64,000 bases of DNA, from assembly GCF_018417595.1 (NCBI RefSeq), contig NZ_CP070982.1, positions 2,996,001-3,060,000 on the forward strand, written 5' to 3'. The notes below the pieces were generated by a model. That model was not told the DNA's origin, made no database searches, and was given only the letters and a program-made list of their open reading frames with translations. Source of the stretch: Pseudomonas entomophila (lineage in GTDB: Bacteria > Pseudomonadota > Gammaproteobacteria > Pseudomonadales > Pseudomonadaceae). Below, in pieces: positions 44,953 to 53,164 of the stretch. The number at the start of each line of letters is the position of its first letter. Position 1 is the stretch's first letter. The position numbers were made by a program, and so were the translations under genes.

Positions 44953-47193
44953 ATGAACATCTGGTCACGCCGGGCGCTGTGCGCCGCCGGTTTCACCCTC
45001 ACCGTCAGTGGCGCGGCCTGGGCCGCGCTGACCGAGGTCGACCCGGGCCCCTATACCTTCGCCACCGGGGGCTACCCCATGTGGTACAAGGATGCCACCA
45101 ACCTGTCGCTGGAACTGTGCCAGTCGCGCGCCACCAGCACCCGTGCCCCGGGCGCGCCCGGGGCGCCGGCCTACCTGTGCACCCTGTTGCCCGAGCCCGG
45201 CGTCTACGACGATGCCCTGCCGCTGGTGTTCCCCGACAACTGGCCGCCGGAGATGTTCTGGTTCCTCGCCGAGACCGCGATCCCGGCGGTGGGCAACAGC
45301 GGTTACGAGCTGGAGGTCTATGTCGCCGGGCTGGAAGCGGCCTTCGCCGCCGAGAACCCGGTCGATGGCGACCAGCAGAGCTTCGCCCGCATCCGCATCC
45401 GCGCCTCGGTGCCACAAGCCGGCACCTACACCGTCACCCACCCCTACGGCGTCGAGACCGTCACCGTGGCGGCCAACCAGGTCGGCCGCCGCGCGATCAA
45501 CATCACCCGCGATATCGGCATCGGTGCCCCCGGCAACTTCAGCGGCGCGCTCAATGGCAACCTCGGCCCGTTCCTGCGCGGGGTCGGTGGCCCCTACACT
45601 GCGGTCAACCCCGACACCGGTGCCACCGAGACCTTCATCGGCGACCCGAACATCACCGAGGCGGTGACCGGCAGCCCGAACAACACCAACTTCGTGCGCA
45701 TCCAGGGGCCGGCCGGGACCATCCAGACCAACGTCTTCACGGTCTCCGGCAAGGTCCTCGACGCCCGCCAGCAGACCCCGGTGCAACTCGAACGCGCCAC
45801 CTACCAACGCAATGGCGCCGGTACCCGCGTCGAGGTGTTCGCCAAGGCCCCGAACAACGCCAGCCTGTGCCTGCGCAATGGTCTGGCGCTGGTCGGCTCG
45901 CCGCCTTCGCCGTGCCAGTTCAGCCTGCTCGCCGACAACAACGGGTTGTTCTTCAGCCAGCAACTGAGCCAGGCGGTACCGCCGTCGGTGGTGGTGGTCA
46001 CCGCCAGCGACCCCACCGGCACCACGCGGCCGACTGCACTGTCGAGCAAACTCAGCGATGTCGTGCGGGTGACCAACGCACGCTACGACTGGGCCAACAA
46101 ACGGTTGCTGATCGAGGCCCGCTCCAGCGACGAAGTGCTGGTGCCTGACCTGCTGGTGCAGGGCTTCGGCCGCATGTCCAAGTCCGGCGTGCAGCAGAGC
46201 CTGACGGTCAACGACCTGGCCCAGCCGCCGGCCAGCATCACCGTCAAGTCCGCCCACGGCGGCATGGACGTCGAACCGGTGGTCGTGGTTGGCAACGCCC
46301 CGGTGCAGGCTGCCAACCAGCCGCCCGTAGCCCAGGCCGACAGCGGCGCCACCAGTGTCGGTGTGCCCATCACCCTCAACCTGCTGGCCAACGACAGTGA
46401 TCCCGACGGCAACGTGCCGCTGAGCATCAGCGACCTCACCCAGCCCGGTACCGGCCTGGGTGGCGTAGTGATGAACGGCACCACTGCGGTGACCTACACC
46501 CCACCGGCGGGGGCCACCTCGCCGCTGGTGGCCACCTTCAGCTACCGCGCCATGGACGCCAAGGGCCTGAAGTCGACCCCGGCCACGGTGACCGTCAACG
46601 TGGCGCCCAACCAGCCGCCGACGGCGGTGGCCGACAGCGCCGCCACCCTCGGCGTGCCACTGACCATCAACGCCCTGGCCAACGACACCGACCCGGAAGG
46701 CAACCTGCCGCTGGCCATCGCCAGCGTCACCCAGCCGACCCCGGCCGGCCGCGGCACGGTCAGCACCGACGGCAGCGTGATCACCTACACGCCACCGGCC
46801 ACGGTCACCGCGGCATTCACCACCAGCTTCAGCTACGTCGCCCGGGATGCCCTCGGTGCGTTGTCCAGCCCCGGCACGGTCACCGTGCAGGTGTCGCCAA
46901 GGCCCGCCCAGGAGACCTTCGCGGTCACCGCGGCCACGGTCACGGCGCGCTCGAACAACCGTTACAACTGGGACATCAGCGGCACCTCGTCGGTGACCAC
47001 CGGCAACACCATCACGGTGCGGGTGACCACCACCACCGGCGTGCAGACCCTGGGCACCACCACCGTGCCGGTGACCGGCCGTTGGCGCCTGGCAGTGAGC
47101 AACAGCACCACGGCGATCCCGACCGCCAATCCGACGGCGACGGTGACCACCAGCCAGGGCACCACGCGCACCGTCAACGTGACCGTGCAATAG
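44953..47193 (+). CDS. Secreted Ig-like-repeat protein, curlin operon (paralogue 2)
   Basis: A 746-residue protein with a signal peptide ending SGAAWA. It has the same unknown N-terminal domain as its neighbour (about 25-290), then a middle region. Two tandem cadherin/Big-like Ig domains follow (about 460-555 and 555-650), each opening NQPPVAQADSGAT or NQPPTAVADSAAT and containing NLLANDSDPDG or NALANDTDPEG. The C-terminus is threonine-rich. The layout resembles adhesin or fibre-associated stalk proteins. GGGAGG lies 4 bp before ATG 44953; ATG 44929 overlapping the upstream stop is an alternative start. Confidence 0.82.
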   Translation: MNIWSRRALCAAGFTLTVSGAAWAALTEVDPGPYTFATGGYPMWYKDATNLSLELCQSRATSTRAPGAPGAPAYLCTLLPEPGVYDDALPLVFPDNWPPEMFWFLAETAIPAVGNSGYELEVYVAGLEAAFAAENPVDGDQQSFARIRIRASVPQAGTYTVTHPYGVETVTVAANQVGRRAINITRDIGIGAPGNFSGALNGNLGPFLRGVGGPYTAVNPDTGATETFIGDPNITEAVTGSPNNTNFVRIQGPAGTIQTNVFTVSGKVLDARQQTPVQLERATYQRNGAGTRVEVFAKAPNNASLCLRNGLALVGSPPSPCQFSLLADNNGLFFSQQLSQAVPPSVVVVTASDPTGTTRPTALSSKLSDVVRVTNARYDWANKRLLIEARSSDEVLVPDLLVQGFGRMSKSGVQQSLTVNDLAQPPASITVKSAHGGMDVEPVVVVGNAPVQAANQPPVAQADSGATSVGVPITLNLLANDSDPDGNVPLSISDLTQPGTGLGGVVMNGTTAVTYTPPAGATSPLVATFSYRAMDAKGLKSTPATVTVNVAPNQPPTAVADSAATLGVPLTINALANDTDPEGNLPLAIASVTQPTPAGRGTVSTDGSVITYTPPATVTAAFTTSFSYVARDALGALSSPGTVTVQVSPRPAQETFAVTAATVTARSNNRYNWDISGTSSVTTGNTITVRVTTTTGVQTLGTTTVPVTGRWRLAVSNSTTAIPTANPTATVTTSQGTTRTVNVTVQ

Positions 47194-47208
47194 GCCAGGG
47201 AGAACGCC

Positions 47209-47679
47209 ATGCCACGCCTGCCCACCCTGCTGCTGTGCCTGGCCCTGCTCGGTCAGGCACAGGCCGACGACCTAATGGACAACGCCGACCTTGCGGCCGG
47301 CAACGACCTCGGCGAACCACTGCTGGTGCGCCTGCTGCCGGTGGGTAGCGGCCAGGCGGCAGTGATCGAGCAGCAGGGCAACGGCAACCGCGCCGCCCTC
47401 GACCAGAACGGCCAGGCCCTGCTCGGTCGCATCGTCCAGGCCGGGGGCGCGCAGGAAGCCTACATCCTGCAGGAAGGCAGCGACCTGATGGCCACGATCA
47501 GCCAGCAGGGCTACGGCAACAGCGCGACGATCCGCCAGAGCGGCAGCGGCAACAGCGCCGCCATCGAGCAGATCGGCAACCTCAACAGCGCCACCATCGA
47601 CCAGCGCGGCACGGGGCTGAACAGCAGCGTGACCCAGGCCGGCAATGGCCAGCACATCCATATCACCCAATACCGTTAG
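47209..47679 (+). CDS. csgB: Curlin minor subunit, CsgB-like
   Basis: A 156-residue protein with a signal peptide (cleaved about after GQAQA) and five to six imperfect curlin repeats of the type IxQxGxxNxAxIxQ (for example ISQQGYGNSATIRQ and IEQIGNLNSATIDQ). CsgB nucleates polymerisation of CsgA on the cell surface. It is placed directly before the long CsgA-like gene, as in other curli operons. Confidence 0.88.
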   Translation: MPRLPTLLLCLALLGQAQADDLMDNADLAAGNDLGEPLLVRLLPVGSGQAAVIEQQGNGNRAALDQNGQALLGRIVQAGGAQEAYILQEGSDLMATISQQGYGNSATIRQSGSGNSAAIEQIGNLNSATIDQRGTGLNSSVTQAGNGQHIHITQYR

Positions 47680-47698
47680 CAGACCTGGAGGCACCACC

Positions 47699-49144
47699 AT
47701 GAACAAGCTCGCCCCCCTGAGCGCCGCCATTGTCCTGGCCCTGGCCGGCCAGGCCATGGCCGCCGACAGCAGCTCGACCCAGAACCAGCAGGGCAACAAG
47801 CACATCGCCGAAGTGAAACAGACCCTGGCGCCGTTCGCCTCGGCCACCCAGGACCAGACCGGCCACGACCACAACCACATGGCGGTGCAGGACAGCAGCA
47901 CCAGCCACATCCAGCAGGGTGCCAGCGGCGCGTTCAACGCCGGCTACGCCGAGCAGTTGTTCGAGAACGGCAGCCAGATCACCCAGCAGGCCGGCGGCAC
48001 CCTCAACGATGCCTTCGCCAGCCAATCGGTGGGCGAGAACAACCAGGCCCTGCAGGTGCAGGACGGCACGGGCAATCATTCGATCATCTGGCAGGACACC
48101 CAGCTGGGCAGCCAGGCCACCACCCTGCAGTCGGGCCAGCGCAACGATGCCACGGTCGAGCAGTTGTTCGGCGGCAGCAACAACAAGAGCCTGGTCATGC
48201 AGGCCGGCAGCGATAACCAGGCGGCCGCCGAGCACCTGACCCACAACAACGGCGATATCGCCATCTACCAGGACGGCAAGCAGAACTGGGCCTACGGCGA
48301 CCAGCGCGACGGCCTGGGCGGCACCATTGGTATCAGCCAGTACGGCACCGGGCACTCGGTGGAGGTCTGGCAGGACAACCAGGCCGCCAGCCAGGCCAAT
48401 GTCTACCAGACCGGGCAGCTCAACGAGGGCTACATCGACCAGAGCTTCGGCCAGGGCAACAGTGCCAGCCTGAGCCAGAACGGGCGGGCCAACGCCAGCT
48501 GGTCGGACCAGTTCGAGAGCAACCAGTCGGTGACCAGCATCAGCCAGACCGGTAACAACAACCTGCACTTCACCTACCAGACCGGCGACAACCACAGCCT
48601 GAGCATCAATACGACGGGCAACGGCAACAAGATCATGGCCAGCAACTGGAAGGGCGACAAGTCCGGCGGGCAGTTCGGCGACAGCCAGCGGGCGGTGGTC
48701 AACCAGGCCGGCAACGGCAACAGCGTCAACTTCGAACAGAAAGGCAGCAGCCAGCTGGCCCGGTTGAACCAGAACGGCAACCGCAACCAGATGGAGACCA
48801 AACAGGCCGACAGCAACAACGAGCTGTACTTCGAGCAGAACGGCAGCGACAACCTGCTGATCGCCGACCAACGTGGCAACGGCAACTACGCCGAGGGCGT
48901 GGCGGCCGGCAATGGCGGCAGCGTGACCCTGGATCAATCGGGCAGTGGCAACCAGAGCTTCACCTACCAGCTTTATGGCAGTGGCAACCAGGCTACCGTC
49001 AAGCAAGCCGATGGGGTCAATGTCGCCTATGTGACCCAGGGAGGTAACGGCAACCAGGCGTTTATCGACCAGAGCGGGGCCAGTCAGACGGCGACCATTA
49101 CCCAGTTCGGCAATACCAACATGGCGACTGTTACGCAGCAGTGA
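47699..49144 (+). CDS. csgA: Curlin major subunit, long CsgA-like amyloid protein
   Basis: A 481-residue protein with a signal peptide (MNKLAPLS...GQAMA) and about 18 tandem curlin-type repeats containing Q-x-G-x-x-N and paired glutamine/asparagine ladders (VMQAGSDNQAAAEH, VYQTGQLNEGYIDQ, VNQAGNGNSVNFEQ). E. coli CsgA has five repeats in about 150 residues, so this subunit is about three times longer. It is expected to be exported unfolded by CsgG (60436-61278) and to form extracellular amyloid fibres. Confidence 0.9.
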   Translation: MNKLAPLSAAIVLALAGQAMAADSSSTQNQQGNKHIAEVKQTLAPFASATQDQTGHDHNHMAVQDSSTSHIQQGASGAFNAGYAEQLFENGSQITQQAGGTLNDAFASQSVGENNQALQVQDGTGNHSIIWQDTQLGSQATTLQSGQRNDATVEQLFGGSNNKSLVMQAGSDNQAAAEHLTHNNGDIAIYQDGKQNWAYGDQRDGLGGTIGISQYGTGHSVEVWQDNQAASQANVYQTGQLNEGYIDQSFGQGNSASLSQNGRANASWSDQFESNQSVTSISQTGNNNLHFTYQTGDNHSLSINTTGNGNKIMASNWKGDKSGGQFGDSQRAVVNQAGNGNSVNFEQKGSSQLARLNQNGNRNQMETKQADSNNELYFEQNGSDNLLIADQRGNGNYAEGVAAGNGGSVTLDQSGSGNQSFTYQLYGSGNQATVKQADGVNVAYVTQGGNGNQAFIDQSGASQTATITQFGNTNMATVTQQ

Positions 49145-49333
49145 TCCTCTCCCCCTTGGACCGCGGTGTCAGGGTTTCCTGGTGCTGCGGTTCCTTCTTT
49201 ATAGGATTTGTCGGGAGAGTTGCAGCGGCTTGGAGATCGAGCGCCGCCGCGCGGCGCATCGCGGATGAATCCGCTCCTACAGGTTTTCAGCCACCCACTA
49301 TACAATCGTCCAACCCAGCCCAATTCCCTGACC
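49145..49333. repeat. Intergenic gap with reverse REP copy
   Basis: One reverse copy of the GTAGGAGCGGATTCATCCGC unit with its GC-rich tail occupies about 49232-49282. The remainder, between csgA and alkB, shows no clear terminator. Confidence 0.8.
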
Positions 49334-49978
49334 ATGATCCAGTCCGACCTCGACCTGTTCGGTCATCAGCCACAGCATCTGGCCAGCCGGACCGTGCTGC
49401 TGCCTGGCTTCGCCCTGAACGACATCGAGCCCCTGCTGGACGCCCTGCGCCCGATTCTGCGCGCCGCACCGTTTCGCCACATGCGCACACCCGGCGGCCA
49501 GCGCATGGCAGTCGCGCTGACCAATTGCGGTGCGTTGGGCTGGGTCAGCGACGAACGCGGCTACCGCTACACCCCCACCGACCCGAAAAGCGGCCAGCCG
49601 TGGCCCGCCCTTCCCCCAGTCTTGCTGAATCTGGCCCGCCAGGCAGCGGCGGTCGCGGGTTTCGAGGGCTTCGTGCCCGACGCCTGCCTGGTCAACCACT
49701 ACGTGCCCGGAACACGCCTGAGCCTGCATCAGGACCGCGACGAGCAAGACTATGGGCACCCGATCGTATCGATCTCACTGGGGTTGCCGGCCGTGTTCCT
49801 GTTGGGTGGCCTTCAACGCAGTGATCGCACCCAGCGCATACCCCTGAACCACGGTGACGTACTGGTGTGGGGCGGCGAAGACCGCCTGCGCTTTCACGGG
49901 GTATTGCCGATCAAACCCGGTGTGCATCCCCGCCTGGGCGAACGGCGCATCAACCTGACCCTGCGCAAGGCCGGATAA
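49334..49978 (+). CDS. alkB: DNA/RNA oxidative demethylase AlkB
   Basis: A 214-residue Fe(II)/2-oxoglutarate dioxygenase. The iron ligands are H132, D134 (LHQDRDE) and H188 (FHGV). The 2-oxoglutarate-binding arginines R205 and R211 sit in RRINLTLR. It repairs 1-methyladenine and 3-methylcytosine lesions. ATG 49334 gives the usual length. It converges on the LysR gene across a perfect palindrome and appears unrelated to the curli genes. Confidence 0.93.
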   Translation: MIQSDLDLFGHQPQHLASRTVLLPGFALNDIEPLLDALRPILRAAPFRHMRTPGGQRMAVALTNCGALGWVSDERGYRYTPTDPKSGQPWPALPPVLLNLARQAAAVAGFEGFVPDACLVNHYVPGTRLSLHQDRDEQDYGHPIVSISLGLPAVFLLGGLQRSDRTQRIPLNHGDVLVWGGEDRLRFHGVLPIKPGVHPRLGERRINLTLRKAG

Positions 49979-49990
49979 CCACACCGCCCC

Positions 49991-50044
49991 CTTGTAGGAG
50001 CCAGCTTGCTGGCGAAGGTTCGCCAGCAAGCTGGCTCCTACAAG
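49991..50044. terminator. Perfect 26-bp-arm palindrome, bidirectional terminator candidate
   Basis: The arms CTTGTAGGAGCCAGCTTGCT... (49991-50016) and their exact complement (50019-50044) are separated by 2 bp. It sits between the convergent alkB and LysR genes and contains the LysR stop codon (TAG at 50038-50040). The core resembles the REP subtype at 12805. Confidence 0.82.
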
Positions 50045-51003
50045 AGTATGGCGGCATCCTTGAACCACTCCCGGCGCTCATCGAACGCCGCCCGGATCAC
50101 CCCCACCATCACCTGCACCAGCGGATCGCCCTCGGTGTCGGTATTGACCGCCAACCACACACGTCGCCGCATCGGTTCATGGAACAAACCCGGCAATGCC
50201 AGCAAGCCACGGTCCAGATGCCCCGCGTAGTGCGGCAACAGGCCCACGCTGGCACTGCACTTGATCAACTGGCAGTACATTTCATAGCCCTGGATGCACG
50301 TCACCCCCGCAGACCTGCCTGCAAGCAGGGCCTGCCACTGGGCAAGCGCGGCCACGCCCTCCTCTCCCTGCCATTGCACCAGCATGTAGTCCTGCAGGTC
50401 CGCCAGGCTGCTTGGACGATTCGCTTCGCGCACATAGCGCTTGGCAATGTGCGGCAGGTATTCGAGGGTAGCCAGGGCCTCGGCAGACACACCAAACGGA
50501 TCGGCTGCGCGTAGGTCCCCCAACCATAACGCCACGTCGACTTCCTGGTCCGGCCCCCGGCGCCCATCGAGGGTGACCACTTCAAGGCGCATGCCCGCGT
50601 GTTGGCGCACCAGGTTGATCAAGCCGCGGCCTAATAGGTCCTGCAGCAGCGGCTCGGCCACCGCCAGCCTCACCGGCGTGGTCTGCACGCGCGCCAGCGC
50701 CGGCTCATCGGGCTCACGCGCCTGCAAGGCCAGCAGCAACCGCTCACCTTGCTGGCTGAGTACTGGCGTGTTGTTGCGATTGATGAACAGGCCATAGCCC
50801 AGACGTGCTTCCAGCACGGCCAAACGCTTGCGCAGCGCCACCGGCTTGAGGTTCAACCGCCGGGCCGCCTGCATGAAGCAGCCGCAACGGGCGGTGATGA
50901 CAAAACAGTCCAGGGTCTGTTCGTCCAGGGCCAGCGGCACCTGGGGGCGAACGACGGGCACGGCGGTTTCCGGGGTTTGGCCCCGGGACAGGTCGATCGG
51001 CAT
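50038..51003 (-). CDS. LysR-family transcriptional regulator
   Basis: A 321-residue LTTR. The HTH lies at about 30-90 (GCFMQAARRLNLKPVALRKRLAVLEARLG), followed by a substrate-binding-type effector domain. It has an unusual 25-residue N-terminal extension before the HTH. It lies 51 bp downstream of the PPIase gene on the same strand and could be the last gene of that operon. The target and ligand are unknown. Confidence 0.85.
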   Translation of the reverse strand: MPIDLSRGQTPETAVPVVRPQVPLALDEQTLDCFVITARCGCFMQAARRLNLKPVALRKRLAVLEARLGYGLFINRNNTPVLSQQGERLLLALQAREPDEPALARVQTTPVRLAVAEPLLQDLLGRGLINLVRQHAGMRLEVVTLDGRRGPDQEVDVALWLGDLRAADPFGVSAEALATLEYLPHIAKRYVREANRPSSLADLQDYMLVQWQGEEGVAALAQWQALLAGRSAGVTCIQGYEMYCQLIKCSASVGLLPHYAGHLDRGLLALPGLFHEPMRRRVWLAVNTDTEGDPLVQVMVGVIRAAFDERREWFKDAAILL

Positions 51004-51054
51004 CCCTTGCCTCCCACGGGCCCGATGCCCGGGCCCGGCTCTTCCGTGATGGGT

Positions 51055-52011
51055 CTAGTGGCTGCTCTCCAGCACCTGGTTCAACGCCGCGCCATCGATG
51101 CTCAGGGTGGCGCTGTCGAACATGCCTTCGACGTAAGCCTTGGCCACCTGCTCCTGGCGCTGGGCACGCAGCAACTGGCGCAGCCGCGGCGCGACCTCGT
51201 CGAACGTCGCCGCGCGGGCCGGTTGCTGCTCGGCCAGCTTGACGATGTGGTAGCCCGCCGCGCTTTGCACCGGTTCGCTGACCGTGCCTACCTTCAGCCT
51301 GGACACCACGCCGCGCACCTCCGGCAACAGCTGGGCCAAGGCTTGCAAGCCGGTGTCACCGCCGTTGGCAGCCGTGCCGGCATCCTGCGAGTGCTCCCGG
51401 GCCAACGCGGCGAAATCGGCATCGCTGGCCTGGGCCTGCTTGGCCAGCACCTGGGCCTGCTTGCGCACGGTCTCGTCGTCCCTGGGGTTCTCCACCCGCA
51501 GGAAGATCTGGCTCAGGCGGTAGCGCGCCGGCAACTGCAAGCCGGCCTTGCCGGCCTCGTAGGCCTGCTTGAGTTCTGCCTCGCTGGGGTAGTCGTCGGG
51601 CACCTTGCTCACCGATTCGAGGTAGTCGCGCAGCACGATCTGCTCGGTGGCGGCACGGGTCTGGGCCTGGATGTCCGGGCGTTGCAGCCAACCCTGGGCT
51701 TCGGCCTGCTGGTACAGCGCCTTTTCCGCCAGCCGCGCGCGGATCCAGGCCTCCAGTGCCGGCCGGTCGCCGCGCAGGCTGGCGCGGGCGTCCTCGGGCA
51801 ATTGGGCGAACAGTGCCTTGAGCTCGCCGCTACCGACCTGCTGCTCCCCCAGCCGGGCCAGGGTCGGGCCATTGTCGACCGCTGCCTGGATGACCGACGC
51901 CGCCGGGCGCGCCGCAGCCACCGGCTGCTCGCCCGGGCGCAAGGCCAGGGCGACCGCCACCGCGACCAGGGCCAGCGCACCAGCGCCGGCCCAGAGCGCA
52001 CGCGCCGTCAT
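51055..52011 (-). CDS. Membrane-anchored parvulin-type peptidyl-prolyl isomerase
   Basis: A 318-residue protein with an N-terminal signal anchor (about 5-25), a SurA/PrsA-like helical N-domain and a parvulin domain (about 160-260, RYRLSQIFLRVENP to SAAGYHIVKL). Parvulins of this type assist folding of exported or outer-membrane proteins. It is the last structural gene of the TpsB-ExbB-ExbD-TonB-porin operon and overlaps the previous gene (ATGA), so it probably serves as a chaperone for that system. Confidence 0.87.
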   Translation of the reverse strand: MTARALWAGAGALALVAVAVALALRPGEQPVAAARPAASVIQAAVDNGPTLARLGEQQVGSGELKALFAQLPEDARASLRGDRPALEAWIRARLAEKALYQQAEAQGWLQRPDIQAQTRAATEQIVLRDYLESVSKVPDDYPSEAELKQAYEAGKAGLQLPARYRLSQIFLRVENPRDDETVRKQAQVLAKQAQASDADFAALAREHSQDAGTAANGGDTGLQALAQLLPEVRGVVSRLKVGTVSEPVQSAAGYHIVKLAEQQPARAATFDEVAPRLRQLLRAQRQEQVAKAYVEGMFDSATLSIDGAALNQVLESSH

Positions 52012-52472
52012 GAGGCGCTCACCGCTGCGCTACCGGTCTGCTCGGCGACATTACGGCTGTAATCACGCAGGTAGACGATGAACTCCTGCAGCAGCCGGTC
52101 CCACAGCAGCAAGCTGCCCAGCAGGTGCTTCTCGCTGACGCCGTCGGCGACCACCACATCCTTCTCCATCACCAGGAATTCGCCCTGCACCGACAGGCGG
52201 GCGAAGCGTCGCGAGGCGTTCCAGCGTTCGGCCAGGCCTGCTGGCAACTCGCCCTGGATGCGCAACGCGCAGCTGAAGGTGAAATCGAGGAATTCGCCCT
52301 CCTGCCCCTGCGCACGATTGCCGAAACGTACGGCATAGCCCACGCCCTGGCTGGCACTGAGCAACTGCACCACGGCATTCTGCTCGCTGCGGTTGACCCG
52401 GCAGCCGGCGTCCTGCAACAGCTTGGTGAGGGAGTCGGCGCTCACGGTTTCGATCAGGGTGACTTCGGTCAT
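52008..52472 (-). CDS. YbjN-like protein of unknown function
   Basis: A 154-residue protein. The central part (NAVVQLLSASQGVGYAVRFG and EFLDFTFSCALRIQGEL) resembles the YbjN / secretion-chaperone-like fold, but I am not certain of the family. No signal peptide is seen. ATG 52472 is preferred over an upstream ATG that lacks a ribosome site. It overlaps the PPIase start and belongs to the operon by position. Confidence 0.65.
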   Translation of the reverse strand: MTEVTLIETVSADSLTKLLQDAGCRVNRSEQNAVVQLLSASQGVGYAVRFGNRAQGQEGEFLDFTFSCALRIQGELPAGLAERWNASRRFARLSVQGEFLVMEKDVVVADGVSEKHLLGSLLLWDRLLQEFIVYLRDYSRNVAEQTGSAAVSAS

Positions 52473-52501
52473 GTGTTGCCTTCCTTGTGGTGGTTGAATC
52501 G

Positions 52502-53149
52502 TCACGGCTTGACGCCCTTGGGGGCATCGAACTGGCTTTCATAGAGTCGATCACCGTAGGCCTGGGCGAGCTCCTCGAAACGTACCCGGGCTCCGCCGGC
52601 GAAGGGCTGGCGCATCTTCACGACATCGGCGATATCGACCTTCTCGTAGGCGGCCAGCATCTCCTTGGCCACCCCGTACATCTGTTGGTTACGCGCCTGG
52701 CACTGGCTCACCTGGCCGTCACGCTCGGCCAGCTGTGCCAGCAGCGCGGCGCGCTCGCCTTCCTTGCCCCGGGCCATGCCCAGCAGCTCTTCATAGGCTT
52801 GCTTGTATTTGTGCAGTTGCTCGCTGCTGCTGGCCACCAGCGCCTGGGCCTGGCTGTGCATGGCTTGCTGCTGGCCGGCCAGTTGCTCGGTCTGGCCGCG
52901 TGCCTTGGCCAACTGCGCGGTCAGCTCGCGCACCTGCGCCTGGGCGGCGTCGCGCTGTTGCTCGGCGGCCTGGCGGGCGGCGCTGGCCTGGGCCTGCTCG
53001 CTCTGCAGGGCCTGCAATTGCTGGGTGGTGCTGCGCAGTTGGGCGCGCAGGCGTTCCTCGAGGGTGTCGGCCGACACCGAGGCCGCCAGGCTCGCGCCCA
53101 GGGCCAGCATCAGCCAGGTGCAACGACGGCGATAGGCTCCCTTGTTCAT
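52502..53149 (-). CDS. Periplasmic coiled-coil protein
   Basis: A 215-residue protein with a signal peptide (cleaved about after AASVSA) and a long glutamine- and alanine-rich coiled coil (about 35-150). A short conserved tail follows (VRFEELAQAYGDRLYE). It could span the periplasm between the ExbBD/TonB complex and the porin or TpsB barrel. It is encoded 15 bp downstream of the porin. The function is unknown. Confidence 0.75.
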   Translation of the reverse strand: MNKGAYRRRCTWLMLALGASLAASVSADTLEERLRAQLRSTTQQLQALQSEQAQASAARQAAEQQRDAAQAQVRELTAQLAKARGQTEQLAGQQQAMHSQAQALVASSSEQLHKYKQAYEELLGMARGKEGERAALLAQLAERDGQVSQCQARNQQMYGVAKEMLAAYEKVDIADVVKMRQPFAGGARVRFEELAQAYGDRLYESQFDAPKGVKP

Positions 53150-53164
53150 GCCCATGCTCCTTCC

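Noticed and set aside
44965..47190. 741-codon open frame antisense to the Ig-like secreted protein gene
   Set aside because: It is His/Gly-rich with low complexity and no ribosome site; it is the mirror of a very GC-rich coding strand. Similar long antisense frames oppose paaJ, the rhodanese, RHS, csgA-like and TpsB genes.
43586..49144. Functional amyloid of the Fap type
   Set aside because: Repeats are of the curlin Q-x-G-x-x-N type, and CsgE, F and G are present; no FapC/FapF-like proteins are seen.
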